A stretch of DNA of 55,917 nucleotides from Myxococcota bacterium (GTDB taxonomy: Bacteria; Myxococcota_A; UBA796; JAJRTE01): the NCBI GenBank assembly GCA_024278455.1, contig JAJRTE010000202.1, positions 1-55,917 of the forward strand, read 5' to 3'. A program made the position numbers and the translations under genes. The notes under the pieces were generated by a model, which was given only the letters and a program-made list of their open reading frames with translations, was not told the origin of the DNA and searched no databases. Shown piece by piece: positions 40,189 through 49,837 of this stretch (positions are counted from its first letter, which is position 1; each line of letters begins with the position of its first letter).

Positions 40189-42960
40189 ATGCCGGAAGCA
40201 CCGGTGGAAATCACGATGACTATCAACGGCGTGCCCCGGACCATCCGGACGCCTCCTGACCGCAGGTTGCTCGACCTGTTGCGGGACGACCTGGGTTTGA
40301 CCGGAACCAAGGAGGGGTGCGGGTGCGGCGAGTGCGGAGCCTGCACCGTGCTCGTGGACGGTGCGTTGGTCAACGCCTGCCTGTTGCTGGCCGCCCAGGC
40401 CGACGGCGCGTCGATCACCACCGTGGAAGGGCTGGGCACGCCAGAGTCGCCCAGCGTCGTGCAGGCCGCCTTCGTCGCCGAGACGGCGTCCCAGTGTGGC
40501 TACTCCACGCCTGGCATGGTCGTCGCCGTGACGAAACTCCTCGAAGATCACCCGGAGGCGTCTCGAGACGAGGCCCGGCGCCATCTATCCGGCAACCTTT
40601 GCCGGTGTACCGGGTACCGGCAGATCCTGAATGCGGTGGAGCGTGCCCGGTCGGGCCATGTGACATTTCCCGCCGGGGCGGACGGCGTCGGCCGGTCCGC
40701 CTGGCGTGTGGACGCCCTGGACAAGGTTACCGGGCGGACGCGCTACGCCGCGGACCTGCCTTGGCCCGAGGGGCTCCTCCACGGCGTCACGGTGCGATCG
40801 ACCGAAGTGCATGCCCGTCTCGTCGAGGTTCGCACCGGCCGCGCCCTCGCCATGCCGGGGGTGGTGCGGGTATTGACCTCGAAAGACATCCCCGGGGAGA
40901 CACATTTCGGAAACGCCACCCCCGACCAGCCCGTCTTGGTCGTGGACCACATCCGCTTCTACGGTGAGGCGATCGCCGTCGTGCTGGCAGAGAGCCTCGA
41001 GGCCGCCCGTGACGGCGCTGCCGCCGTGGAAGTGGTCACCGAGCCCCTGCCTCCGGTCACGAGTCCGGAGGCCGCGCTGGCCGACGGGGCTCCACTTCTG
41101 CACCCGGACGGAAACCTGGCGGTCCATCACCGGCTGTCGCGGGGCGATGCCCGCGCGGCCATGGCCCGGGCCGACGTCGTGGTCGAGAGGACCTACCGAA
41201 CACCCGCGCAGGAGCATGTCTGTCTCGAGCCCGAGGTGGCCGTGGCCTACCCGGACGGGGCTGGGGGGGTGACCGTGAAGGCGCCGTCCCAGAACGTCTT
41301 CTTCGATCGACATCACATCGCGCGTGCACTTGGCCTGTCCAAGAACCGGGTGCGCATGATACAGACGCCGACAGGAGCCGCATTCGGCGGGCGCGAGGAC
41401 GTGTACGCGCACACCCACGCGGCTCTCGGCGCCGTGCTCACCGGAAGGCCGACCCGGATCGTCTGGACCCGGGAGGAATCCCAGGTCGCCACCACCAAGA
41501 GGCACCCGGCGGTGATGCAGTACAAGGCCGGGCTCTCTTCCAACGGCAAGATCCTGGCCATGGAGATCCGCGTGCTCGCCGACACCGGGGCCTACCAGTC
41601 CTGGGCGCCAAACATCGGGCGCAAAATGCTCGTCCATGCCACCGGTCCCTACGACGTGGAGAACGTCTCGACCGACATCCGCATGGCCTACACCAACAAC
41701 GGCATTTCCGGCGCGTTTCGCGGCTTCGGAGCCACGCAGGTGCTGTTCGCCGCCGAGTGTTTTGCCGACGAACTCGCCACTGCCGCCGGTCTGTCGCCCG
41801 TCGCCTTCCGGAGACTCAACCATCTCGCCATCGGTCGAACGACGGCCACGGGGCAGAAAATCACCGGGAGTTGCGGGTTGGCTGAATGCATGGATCGTGC
41901 TGTCGCCGAGGCCGAACGCATGGCATCCCTTCGCCCCCCGCCGCCTCCTGGCACCGTGCGGGGCAGGGGGCTTTCCACTATCTACTACGGGATTGGCTAC
42001 GGCAATGCCATTCCCGACATCGGGTCCGCCATCGTGGAATTGCTGCCCGAAGGCATGTTCCAGGTGCGTTGCGGCGCGGTGGAGTATGGGCAGGGGCTTC
42101 TGACCGTGTTCACACAGATCGCCGCCGAGGTCCTTGGCGTGGGCCGCGGACACATCCGTGTCATGACCGGCGATTCCGCCGAGACGCCCGATTCCGGCTC
42201 CACCGTTGCCTCCCGCCAGACATACGTATCCGGCGAGGCGGTTCGGCGCGCGGCGGAACGGCTGCGGACCGAGTTGCTCGAGTTCGCCGCCCAGCATTGG
42301 CAGCGGCGTCTCGACAGGCTGACATTCACCAGCGACGGGCTCGCCGCCGGCGGAGACATCTTGTGCTCTCTCGAGGCGTTCCACCGGATATGCGTGGAGA
42401 AGGGCGTGCGTACTCGGCGCCAGGCGCGGTTCAAGGCATCGAGCACCCGGCTGGACCTGGAGACGGGGCAGGGCAACGCCTACTGGCCCTATGCCTTCGC
42501 CGCCCATGTCGCCGGAGTGGAGGTGGACACGAGGACCGGCAACGTGCGTGTCATATCCATCGTGGCCGCCCACGATGTCGGGAAGGCCATCAACCCGGCC
42601 ATGGTCGAAGGCCAGATCGCCGGGGGGGCAGCCCAGGGGCTCGGGTTCGCCCTGTTCGAGAACCACCGGTTCGACAACGGCGTTCCCCTCACGCGCAACC
42701 TGGACACGTACCGGATTCCGGGTTTCACCGACATGCCGGACGTGGTGCCGATCCTGGTCGAGGAGCCCGAGCCGACCGGACCGTTTGGTGCCAAGGGAGT
42801 CGGCGAACCGGTACTCGTGGCGCTGCCTCCGGCCATCGCGAACGCCGTTGCGGCCGCGACGGGGAAGCGATTCCGCGAGCTGCCGATACTGCCCGAGGAC
42901 GTGCGCCGGGCTCTTTGCGGTCGTCCGGGCAACGCCGGATCGGCCACCGAGGAGGGATAG
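40189..42960 (+). CDS. Fused [2Fe-2S]/molybdopterin xanthine dehydrogenase-type hydroxylase (XdhD-like)
   Basis: The 923-aa protein joins a small iron-sulfur subunit (residues 1-160) to the large molybdenum subunit (about 170-920). The first [2Fe-2S] cluster has C44, C49, C52 and C64. The second has C103, C138 and C140, but the usual CGxC is CGYS, so one ligand position is Ser106. Mo-domain signatures are GAFGGRED, GAFRGFGATQ (substrate arginine as in xanthine dehydrogenases), EYGQGL and the active-site Glu in GVGEPVLV. The order and the adjacent FAD gene match the E. coli XdhD (YgfN)/YgfM type, whose relatives are linked to selenium-dependent molybdenum hydroxylases. The substrate is probably a purine or other N-heterocycle. 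The CO dehydrogenase loop (AYRCSFR) is absent. Confidence 0.88.
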   Translation: MPEAPVEITMTINGVPRTIRTPPDRRLLDLLRDDLGLTGTKEGCGCGECGACTVLVDGALVNACLLLAAQADGASITTVEGLGTPESPSVVQAAFVAETASQCGYSTPGMVVAVTKLLEDHPEASRDEARRHLSGNLCRCTGYRQILNAVERARSGHVTFPAGADGVGRSAWRVDALDKVTGRTRYAADLPWPEGLLHGVTVRSTEVHARLVEVRTGRALAMPGVVRVLTSKDIPGETHFGNATPDQPVLVVDHIRFYGEAIAVVLAESLEAARDGAAAVEVVTEPLPPVTSPEAALADGAPLLHPDGNLAVHHRLSRGDARAAMARADVVVERTYRTPAQEHVCLEPEVAVAYPDGAGGVTVKAPSQNVFFDRHHIARALGLSKNRVRMIQTPTGAAFGGREDVYAHTHAALGAVLTGRPTRIVWTREESQVATTKRHPAVMQYKAGLSSNGKILAMEIRVLADTGAYQSWAPNIGRKMLVHATGPYDVENVSTDIRMAYTNNGISGAFRGFGATQVLFAAECFADELATAAGLSPVAFRRLNHLAIGRTTATGQKITGSCGLAECMDRAVAEAERMASLRPPPPPGTVRGRGLSTIYYGIGYGNAIPDIGSAIVELLPEGMFQVRCGAVEYGQGLLTVFTQIAAEVLGVGRGHIRVMTGDSAETPDSGSTVASRQTYVSGEAVRRAAERLRTELLEFAAQHWQRRLDRLTFTSDGLAAGGDILCSLEAFHRICVEKGVRTRRQARFKASSTRLDLETGQGNAYWPYAFAAHVAGVEVDTRTGNVRVISIVAAHDVGKAINPAMVEGQIAGGAAQGLGFALFENHRFDNGVPLTRNLDTYRIPGFTDMPDVVPILVEEPEPTGPFGAKGVGEPVLVALPPAIANAVAAATGKRFRELPILPEDVRRALCGRPGNAGSATEEG

Positions 42961-42962
42961 CG

Positions 42963-43862
42963 ATGCACCCATCGAGCGTGATGCGGGCAGCCAGCCTGGA
43001 GGAAGCCGTGGAGGTGCTGGCGGAGCGCGGGCCGTCCGCCGGCGTGGTCGCGGGAGGTACGGACCTGGCTGTCCGGCGCCGCAGGGGTCTGCCGGTCCCC
43101 GAGGTGTGGGTGGACATTTCCAGCATCTCCGGCCCCGCGCGTGACATTGTGCGGTCGCAGGACCGCGTGGTGATCGGCGCGCTCGCCACCTTCCGGGCCA
43201 TCGCCGCGTCGGACCTGGTTCGCCGGACGCTACCAGCCCTGTACCAGGCCGCCAACATCATGGGTTCGGTTCAGATTCGGAATCGAGCCACGCTGGGGGG
43301 TAACATCGGCAATGCCTCGCCGGCCGGGGACTCCTTGCCTCCGCTCATCGCCGGGGACGCGACCGCCCACCTGCTCTCCTCGAGGGGGCGGCGGGACATC
43401 CCGGTCGAGGACCTGTTCACCGGGCCGGGCCAGACCTGCCTGGCACCCGATGAACTGGTGGAAGCCGTGTCCTATCCCGTTCTGGAGGGCGCGTGGAGCG
43501 GGTTTCGCCGCGTCGCGACCCGAGCCTCCCACGATATTTCCAAGATGTCAGCCGCCCTTCGAGCCACACTCGAACAAGGGCGCCTCGCCGCTGTCCGAGT
43601 GGCCCTGGGAGCCGTCGCGCCGGTGCCGCTTCGCGTGCCCGATGTCGAAGCCATGATCGACGGCCGGGTGTTCAACGGCGCGCTCTTGGACGCCGTGGGG
43701 CTTGCCGCTTCCCGCGCCGCCCGGGCCATCACCGATGTGCGATCCACCGCCGGCTACCGCGCCGACATGTGCGGCGAAGTGGTCGTGGAGTTGCTCGAGT
43801 CGTTCATCCGGGACAGGCGTGACCCATCGGGCCGTGCCGGCCTCCAGCAGCGTCGTGCCTGA
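42963..43862 (+). CDS. FAD-binding subunit of the molybdenum hydroxylase
   Basis: The 299-aa protein has the FAD-binding motifs VVAGGTDLAVRRRRG (about 30-44) and QIRNRATLGGNIGNASPAGD (about 103-122) of the CoxM/XdhB/YgfM family. It passes electrons from the iron-sulfur clusters to NAD or another acceptor. It begins two bases after the stop of the preceding gene, with GAGGAGGG inside the end of that gene as the ribosome-binding site, so the two form one operon and one complex. No separate [2Fe-2S] subunit is needed, because that domain is fused in the partner. Confidence 0.93.
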   Translation: MHPSSVMRAASLEEAVEVLAERGPSAGVVAGGTDLAVRRRRGLPVPEVWVDISSISGPARDIVRSQDRVVIGALATFRAIAASDLVRRTLPALYQAANIMGSVQIRNRATLGGNIGNASPAGDSLPPLIAGDATAHLLSSRGRRDIPVEDLFTGPGQTCLAPDELVEAVSYPVLEGAWSGFRRVATRASHDISKMSAALRATLEQGRLAAVRVALGAVAPVPLRVPDVEAMIDGRVFNGALLDAVGLAASRAARAITDVRSTAGYRADMCGEVVVELLESFIRDRRDPSGRAGLQQRRA

Positions 43863-44066
43863 GAGGGTGACCGAAGGCGCGCGCGACCCATTACCGTCGC
43901 CCTGTCGTCACACGGCTCCCACCGGGAGGGATGGCCGCCCGCGCCATCCAACCGCCATGCGGCGCAAGTTCTCCTTGACAACCGCGAGCGACTGGCCAAG
44001 CATCAGGTGGACATCAAGGGGTCGCAGCCCTACCACCTTCGGAGTCCGAAAGAGGAGGAACGTGCC

Positions 44067-44750
44067 ATGACAGTGAAATTGACCTGGTACAGCCATGCGT
44101 GTTTCATGTTCGAGGTGAATGGAACGCGGATCCTGACGGACCCTTTCCTGACCGGGAATCCCCTCGCGGCAGCGTCGCCGGAGGAGGTCAGCCCGGACGT
44201 CATTATCGTGTCCCACGGCCACGGGGACCACCTGGGCGATACGGTCGCCATCGCCAAACGTACCGGGGCCCTGGTCATCTCGAATTTCGAGATCCAGAAC
44301 TGGCTTGCCGGGCAAGGTGTCCAGAATGCGCATCCCCAGCACATCGGCGGCGCTCACGCCTTTCCCTGGGGAACGGTCAAGCTCACGATCGCCCATCACG
44401 GCTCCGCCATGCCTGATGGCTCCTATGGCGGCAATCCCGCGGGGCTCCTGCTCTACCTCGAGGACAAGAAAATCTACCACGCCTGCGACACCGGCCTGTT
44501 CTACGACATGAAGCTCATCGGGGAGGAGGGCATCGACCTGGCCATCCTTCCCATCGGCGACAACTTCACCATGGGGCCCGACGACGCCCTCAGGGCCGTG
44601 AAGCTGATCGCGCCGGCTCGAGTCGTTCCCATCCACTACGACACCTTCCCGGTCATTGCGCAGGATCCCCACGCCTGGGCGCGTCGCGTTCGCGCGGAAA
44701 CCGAAGCCCGGGTAGATGTCCTATCACCAGGAGACACGCTCGCACTCTGA
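44067..44750 (+). CDS. UPF0173 metallo-beta-lactamase-fold hydrolase
   Basis: The 227-aa protein has the metal-binding motif SHGHGDHLGD (H50, H52, D54, H55), an early TDPF (D25), a later IAHHGS and a C-terminal IHYDTF, as in the UPF0173/UlaG-like group. It probably hydrolyses a phosphodiester or lactone in the cytosol. GAGGAGG precedes the ATG; upstream in-frame codons (from 44007) are not protein-like. It follows the FAD subunit gene by 204 bp, so it may share that operon or have its own promoter. Confidence 0.9.
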   Translation: MTVKLTWYSHACFMFEVNGTRILTDPFLTGNPLAAASPEEVSPDVIIVSHGHGDHLGDTVAIAKRTGALVISNFEIQNWLAGQGVQNAHPQHIGGAHAFPWGTVKLTIAHHGSAMPDGSYGGNPAGLLLYLEDKKIYHACDTGLFYDMKLIGEEGIDLAILPIGDNFTMGPDDALRAVKLIAPARVVPIHYDTFPVIAQDPHAWARRVRAETEARVDVLSPGDTLAL

Positions 44751-45125
44751 GATTGCCCGACGGTCGCAGTGTCTCGAGAAGGATCGACGAGCAACCCGGT
44801 GTCGCACATTGACACCAGAAGTCGCGCCCGCACCTCGCACGGGTGCAACCCCAGCACCAGCAGCTCGCAAGCGCCGGGAGGCGCTGGTCGGGCTCGGCCC
44901 GCGGGGGCAGTCGCCGGGGGATGGCACCGGCGTCACCTGGCCGATCGGCGCGAACCCACCAACCACTCGTGCCGGAAAGGGGGTGGACAGGAGCCCGGCA
45001 ATCTCGATACACTGGTCCTCGATCACCCGAACCAGGGATTCGGCAACGGAAATCCCGTCATCATCGAGGTCGCCGTGCATCACGTCATGCCATGCTCGCA
45101 CCGCCAGGGGCTTGCCCGATTGCGG
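44751..45125. other. Gap with no gene seen
   Basis: Several overlapping open frames cross these 375 bp, but none has a coherent domain. It precedes a lipoprotein gene with a weak ribosome-binding site. Confidence 0.5.
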
Positions 45126-46334
45126 ATGTTCTCTCTCTTGGACAACTACGTTCTCTCTGTTGCTTCGCTCCTCCTTCTTGCCGCCTGCCCGGGAGGACTG
45201 GGCGGCGACGATACACCCGAGGAGACGAGTCCTCCCGCAGAGACGAGTCCTCCCGCAGAGACGAGTCCTCCCGCAGAGACGAGTCCTCCCGCAGAGACGA
45301 GTCCTCCCGAAGAGACGAGTCCTCCCGAAGAGACGAGTCCTCCCGAAGAGACGACTCCTCTTGAAGAGACTGGGCCCACGGGAACGCCGGTCCCGGTCGC
45401 CGGGCCGTCTCCCATCTACGTGACGGTGGCAGGTCACATCGAGGATACGGCCATCTACACGGACTGCGACGCTTACCCCGGCTACCGGACCAAGCTGCTC
45501 GAATTCGCCGATTTCCTCGAGCCGAGTGGCGCCAGGGTCAACCTGCAAGTGGAGTACGAGTTTCTCGTGGGCGTCCTGGATTGCGAGGACGAGGCGATGA
45601 TGGCCTCCACGGAAGGACGCAACGTCCTGGACTATCTAGCCACGGTACGAGGATTCGAGATCGACGCGCACCAGGAAGGAGGATGGGAGGTCGGTGCCGA
45701 CAACTACGCCGACGTGCGTTACCTCGGCGGTCAGGCTACTCCCCTGTTCAGTGAGATCGTCGGCGGCTTCAAGTGGGATGACCCGAACCAGTACGCCGCC
45801 CTCGATGCGGGAGAAAGCGGGTGGGTATACCCGGACTACACCTGGTGGCCCGAGACGTTGACGCTCGGCGTCAGCACGCTGCACCACGAAGGCAATTTCG
45901 ACTACGACGACCTGACTTCGGGGGTCTGGAGGCCGGCTGGGGGCGGGGATCTGTTCCTCGAGCATGACCCGTCGGCCCGGATGGTCTACGTGGGGCCCGG
46001 GTTGCAGCACCAGAACTGGGGGGGCGGTGACTGTGCGTTCGAGGACATCGGTGACTACGTGGGCATGCTTGTCGATTATGTGGACGCGGGTCGTATCGAC
46101 CCGGACGCCATCCTCACGTCGACCCTGGCTGTCCCCCAGAGCGTCATTTTCGATCGAACCCAGTATGATCGCGTTGGCGACATGTTGAACGGCCTTGCCC
46201 CGTACCTCGAGACCGGACGCGTGGTCTTCGCGACCTACTCCGAGGTCGTCCAGGCATGGCTCGAGGTCTATGGCGGGCAGCCTCACCAGTTCCTGTTCGA
46301 CGCGATCGATCCCGAGGACTACACCTGTCCTTGA
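45126..46334 (+). CDS. Lipoprotein with hexapeptide repeat and deacetylase-like barrel
   Basis: The 402-aa protein has a lipoprotein signal (LLAAC, Cys21), then nine units of the form (A/E)ETSPP (about residues 32-85), then a domain of about 310 residues. Segments such as VTVAGHIED, FADFLEPSGARVNLQVEYEF and FEIDAHQEGGW resemble beta/alpha-barrel polysaccharide-deacetylase-like proteins, with His and Asp residues placed for a metal site; this is a weak structural guess. The ATG at 45126 has a poor ribosome-binding site but directly begins the signal peptide. The repeat spacer holds the domain away from the membrane and may vary in length between strains. Confidence 0.75.
   Translation: MFSLLDNYVLSVASLLLLAACPGGLGGDDTPEETSPPAETSPPAETSPPAETSPPAETSPPEETSPPEETSPPEETTPLEETGPTGTPVPVAGPSPIYVTVAGHIEDTAIYTDCDAYPGYRTKLLEFADFLEPSGARVNLQVEYEFLVGVLDCEDEAMMASTEGRNVLDYLATVRGFEIDAHQEGGWEVGADNYADVRYLGGQATPLFSEIVGGFKWDDPNQYAALDAGESGWVYPDYTWWPETLTLGVSTLHHEGNFDYDDLTSGVWRPAGGGDLFLEHDPSARMVYVGPGLQHQNWGGGDCAFEDIGDYVGMLVDYVDAGRIDPDAILTSTLAVPQSVIFDRTQYDRVGDMLNGLAPYLETGRVVFATYSEVVQAWLEVYGGQPHQFLFDAIDPEDYTCP
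45219..45377. repeat. 18-bp coding minisatellite
   Basis: Seven near-perfect copies of GAGACGAGTCCTCCCGMA in a row, then two degenerate copies. They differ mainly at the penultimate base (C or A), giving Ala or Glu. The array keeps the reading frame of the lipoprotein at 45126. Confidence 0.9.
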
Positions 46335-46465
46335 CGGAGACGGAAGATGGGCCGGCGCCGGGTCGATCCTGTTGGAGGCGGGGCACCGGCTCTGGCCCAG
46401 GAGCGGCACACCGGCACGACGGCTGCGCTGTCGTGCGACACCCGAACCACCCGGGCGCTCGAAAC

Positions 46466-47158
46466 ATGGCACACAGACTCCTGCTATTCGATATCGACGG
46501 GACGCTCATCCGGACTCGAGCCGATCGCCTGGCGCTCGAGCAGGCCATCGCAAGGGTGTTCGGTTTCGATGGGGCTCTCGAAGGCATGGGCATGATGGGC
46601 AGAACGGACCTGGAGATCGTGGAAGAGGCGCTTGCACGCGGGGGGGTTGCCATGCCCGGGGACCTCATGCGGTTCTGGGAGGTCTTCCAGGCCGCTCTGC
46701 ACGGTGTCCTCGAGGCAGGATGTCCGCTGACCGTGCTCCCCGGTGTGGAGAGGTTGCTCGAGGCAGCCGCACGCCGGCCGAACCTCCACCTGGGCCTGGT
46801 CACTGGCAACGCCCGCGTCACGGCGCGAACGAAGCTGGAGCATGCCGGACTGTGGCACCGCTTCTCCGTCGGAGCGTTCGGTTGCGAGCACCGGGATCGT
46901 GCCGAGTTGGTCCGGATAGCTCGATCTCGTGCCGCCGCCCTGTGGGGAGAGGGTCTTCGCGGCAAAAGAGTCGCCCTCGTCGGCGACACGGACCGGGACA
47001 TTCATGCCGCCAGGGCGTCCGGCGTCCGTGCGATCGCCGTGGCGACCGGGTTCAGCCCGGCCGAAGAACTCGCCGCTCACAGCCCGGACTTGGTGCTACA
47101 CGATTTCGGCGGTGCGGACACGCTGGCCCGTATCCTGGATGTCGTATCCCTGGAGTAG
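46466..47158 (+). CDS. HAD-family phosphatase (phosphoglycolate phosphatase-like)
   Basis: The 230-aa protein has motif I DIDGT (D9, D11), a helical cap typical of subclass I, VTGN (motif II), and VGDTDRDIHAA (motif IV) with the metal-binding Asp pair. It probably dephosphorylates a small phosphorylated metabolite in the cytosol; the closest characterised type is Gph. The ATG at 46466 lacks a clear ribosome-binding site but starts directly at the motif I strand. It sits 131 bp behind the lipoprotein gene. Confidence 0.88.
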   Translation: MAHRLLLFDIDGTLIRTRADRLALEQAIARVFGFDGALEGMGMMGRTDLEIVEEALARGGVAMPGDLMRFWEVFQAALHGVLEAGCPLTVLPGVERLLEAAARRPNLHLGLVTGNARVTARTKLEHAGLWHRFSVGAFGCEHRDRAELVRIARSRAAALWGEGLRGKRVALVGDTDRDIHAARASGVRAIAVATGFSPAEELAAHSPDLVLHDFGGADTLARILDVVSLE

Positions 47159-47266
47159 TCTTCGAGCGGTGCCGGAGATGAGCCAATGGGCGGGCTTGCT
47201 GGGAGGGATCGCCCCATCGTGGCGCTGCCTCGAGCCGTGCGCCACGGTGGGTCCATGCCGGTTCTC

Positions 47267-49837
47267 CTATTCGTGCAGGACCCGCACGCGACCGGTGATC
47301 CACTCCTGGACCAGCAGGGAACCGTCCGATGCCGCTTCCAGGTCCCGTGGTTCGTGGAGCGGACGGACCTCGTCCGGCAACGGGATGGGCTCGTTGCCGA
47401 GGGAATCGAAGGTGGGATAGAACACCGCGGGCTCCATCACCGCGGGGTTGGCGATGTCGTATCCGTACACACCGTTGAATGGATCGGCCACGTAGAGCCG
47501 GTCTCCGATCCTCTCCATACCCCAGATATTGAGCGCGGTCGCACGACTGTCTTCTCCCGGAGACAGCTCGACGGGCTCTCCTACCACCGGGTAGCCGTTC
47601 GAGTCCCGTTCGAGGGGATAAGCCAGGAGCCGCGTGCCTCCGGAGATCAGCAATCCGTGGTCCTCGTCGACCAGCACCCGTAGCGGTTGGTGTGCGTCGT
47701 CCACGGGCGCAATGGTAGAAATCTCTTCCAGTTCCAGGTTCCCCGACGCATCTCGCCACCGAAAAACCCGGATACCTTCGCTTTCGAACAGCTTCAGGTT
47801 GTTCACAAACAGCAAGGAGGGTACGAAGACGAAATCACCGTACAGCGCCGCGTCGAGCGCGAGTCGAGCGTAGGCCCCCTCGGGGAGCGTAGAGGTGGGT
47901 ACGAAGGCCGCCAACCGGACCTCATTGGTGGCCTGATTGTGCTCGTAGAGTCTCAGGCCAGCCTCGTCGAACGTCCCGTCCTCGCACGGGCCGTAGTGCT
48001 CGAGGTCATCGGGGTTGCAGGCGTTGCTTCCGGAAGCCACGAACACGAGGTTGGTCCCGGCAGGATCCTCCCTGACCACGACGTTGCCGAGTCCCCAGTA
48101 GGAGAAGTGGCGGCTGAGATAGTCCCGGAAGAGCACCTCGCCGGTGGCGCGGTTCAGCACCAGGAAATAGGAGTAGTCGAGGCCGACGATGTCGAACCGA
48201 TTGCCGGCCAGCAGGTAGAGGATATCGCCACGCGACGCCCCATCGTGTGCGAAGATGGTTTCCGGGCAGGATGGCCCCTCGGGGTCGTAGTCGCCGTTGT
48301 TGCCGGGCGTGTAGTAGCACTCCCGCGACCCGTCCGGTGATGTTTCGTTTCCGGCCGGGATGTCCTCCAGGACGTAGGGATCGCCGGGTGCGCCGTTTTC
48401 GTGGAAGCCCCACAGCCCGGCCCCTTCCTTGACCGAATAGACCCACGGACCGTCCCGCCAGACCCGGAAGGACTGGGCGCCGGTCGGTTCCCTGCTCTCG
48501 AGGGAGAGTTCGCTTCCGGGCTCGACCTGGTAGACCTGGAGTCCGCCCCACTCATCGGCCACGTACAGGGAGGAAGCCTCCTCATCTTGCCGCGCGAAGT
48601 CGAGATCGTAGACCAGGTCCATCGTCCGTGTGGTCATGGCTCGGGCGGTCGGACCCAGGGGATCCGTGATGCATGACAGGTTGTCGAGGGCGTAGTTAGT
48701 GACGTGCATGCCACCCACGCAGACAAGCCCCGAGTCCCCTGCCACCGCGTTGCCGCGTCCCCTGAGCAACGTGCCAGGCGCGCAGTCCATCGGGTCCGGC
48801 TCCTCGCAGTAGCATGATGCACAAGGAACGGTCTCCTCGAGAACGCAGTTCGACGTCCCATCACACGAAGGCGCGGCCCAGCGCAACGAGGGCGTGTCGT
48901 GGTGATACTTGCGTTCGATCGACACGAAGACACCGGCCTGCCCTTGTTCCGGGCCGGCGGCAGTGACGATGTCTGTCACTGCTCCGATCGGCTGGCCTTC
49001 CGCGCGTGGCAGGCAAGCGGACGGCGCAGCCGGGCTCGTGGCGTAGTCGTCGAACCAGGCGAGGTCGCCCTCCTGGAATGACTCTCCGAGGAGTCCATCT
49101 TCCTTGCAGTTTCCGGAGTAGCCCACGTACAGGCCCTGTGCGGAATCCCCGGCCAGGGCCACCGAACTCACGTGCTCACAGTCGGGATACTCGAGGCAAT
49201 CCTCCCCGGAATAGGTGAACAGGGCCGGCCCGAATCCGCCGGCGCCGAACGGGTAGACCGACACCGTCTTCGACGACTTCAGGGTGACTGCAACCCGCCC
49301 ATGTCGTGCGTCGACGTCGCTCGCCGATATGTCTGCCACCTCGCCCACGATGATCGGGTGGTAGGGGTCCGATATATCGACGGCAACCAGTCCGGCGTTG
49401 TTCGCTGCCACGAAGAGGTAGTCACCATCGCGGGTCATGTCGATGACCACATCGTCGAATTCCAGGCGCCCAATCTCCTCGAGTTCGCCATCTGCTGCAC
49501 GGTGAAAGACCTCGAGCGTCGCCGCTCCCGTGACGAAGAGGAAGTCGTCCCTGTGAGCCACTGCCGTGGCCCAACCCTGGAGAGCTGTCGCGTCTCCGGC
49601 GAGCGTCAGCCCGCGCGGTGGTTCGTCGGCGAACCCGTTGCAATTGTTGTCCTTGATGTCGGCCCGCTCGTCGGCGCCCGGGTAGGTCAGCGGGTCGTTG
49701 TCGTCGCAGTCTCCCGCTGGTTCGGTGTACCCATCTCCATCCACGTCGCATTCGTCCTGTCCGAGGAATCCGAGGCTCAGGCAGCCCAGGAGGACCGTCA
49801 GCCCGGCTGATCGGGGTCTTGACCATCGTTTGCGCAT
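47267..49837 (-). CDS. Exported MopE/LVIVD-type beta-propeller protein
   Basis: The 856-aa protein has a basic N-terminus and hydrophobic signal (TVLLGC, possible lipobox, Cys19). One Asp-rich unit follows (DVDGDGYTEPAGDCDDNDPLTYPGADERADIKDNNCNG, about 31-68 by segment). The rest is long beta-propeller sequence with LVIVD-like blocks, such as DYLFVAANNAGLVAVDISDPYHP, and many cysteines around 300-420. It is probably a surface or periplasmic protein. GGAGG lies 7 bp before the ATG at 49837; an in-frame start 237 bp upstream would put a non-signal segment in front. It shares the MopE motif with the loci at 25240, 27437 and 33106. Confidence 0.85.
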   Translation of the reverse strand: MRKRWSRPRSAGLTVLLGCLSLGFLGQDECDVDGDGYTEPAGDCDDNDPLTYPGADERADIKDNNCNGFADEPPRGLTLAGDATALQGWATAVAHRDDFLFVTGAATLEVFHRAADGELEEIGRLEFDDVVIDMTRDGDYLFVAANNAGLVAVDISDPYHPIIVGEVADISASDVDARHGRVAVTLKSSKTVSVYPFGAGGFGPALFTYSGEDCLEYPDCEHVSSVALAGDSAQGLYVGYSGNCKEDGLLGESFQEGDLAWFDDYATSPAAPSACLPRAEGQPIGAVTDIVTAAGPEQGQAGVFVSIERKYHHDTPSLRWAAPSCDGTSNCVLEETVPCASCYCEEPDPMDCAPGTLLRGRGNAVAGDSGLVCVGGMHVTNYALDNLSCITDPLGPTARAMTTRTMDLVYDLDFARQDEEASSLYVADEWGGLQVYQVEPGSELSLESREPTGAQSFRVWRDGPWVYSVKEGAGLWGFHENGAPGDPYVLEDIPAGNETSPDGSRECYYTPGNNGDYDPEGPSCPETIFAHDGASRGDILYLLAGNRFDIVGLDYSYFLVLNRATGEVLFRDYLSRHFSYWGLGNVVVREDPAGTNLVFVASGSNACNPDDLEHYGPCEDGTFDEAGLRLYEHNQATNEVRLAAFVPTSTLPEGAYARLALDAALYGDFVFVPSLLFVNNLKLFESEGIRVFRWRDASGNLELEEISTIAPVDDAHQPLRVLVDEDHGLLISGGTRLLAYPLERDSNGYPVVGEPVELSPGEDSRATALNIWGMERIGDRLYVADPFNGVYGYDIANPAVMEPAVFYPTFDSLGNEPIPLPDEVRPLHEPRDLEAASDGSLLVQEWITGRVRVLHE

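Noticed and set aside
40585..42972. Long minus-strand frame opposite the molybdenum hydroxylase
   Set aside because: The plus strand shows all molybdenum hydroxylase motifs; the antisense frame has none.
44716..45423. Frames with Arg-Val-Leu-Pro or Gly-Leu-Val-Ser repeats across the minisatellite
   Set aside because: They are out-of-frame or antisense readings of the 18-bp repeat; only the frame with a lipoprotein signal continues into a domain.
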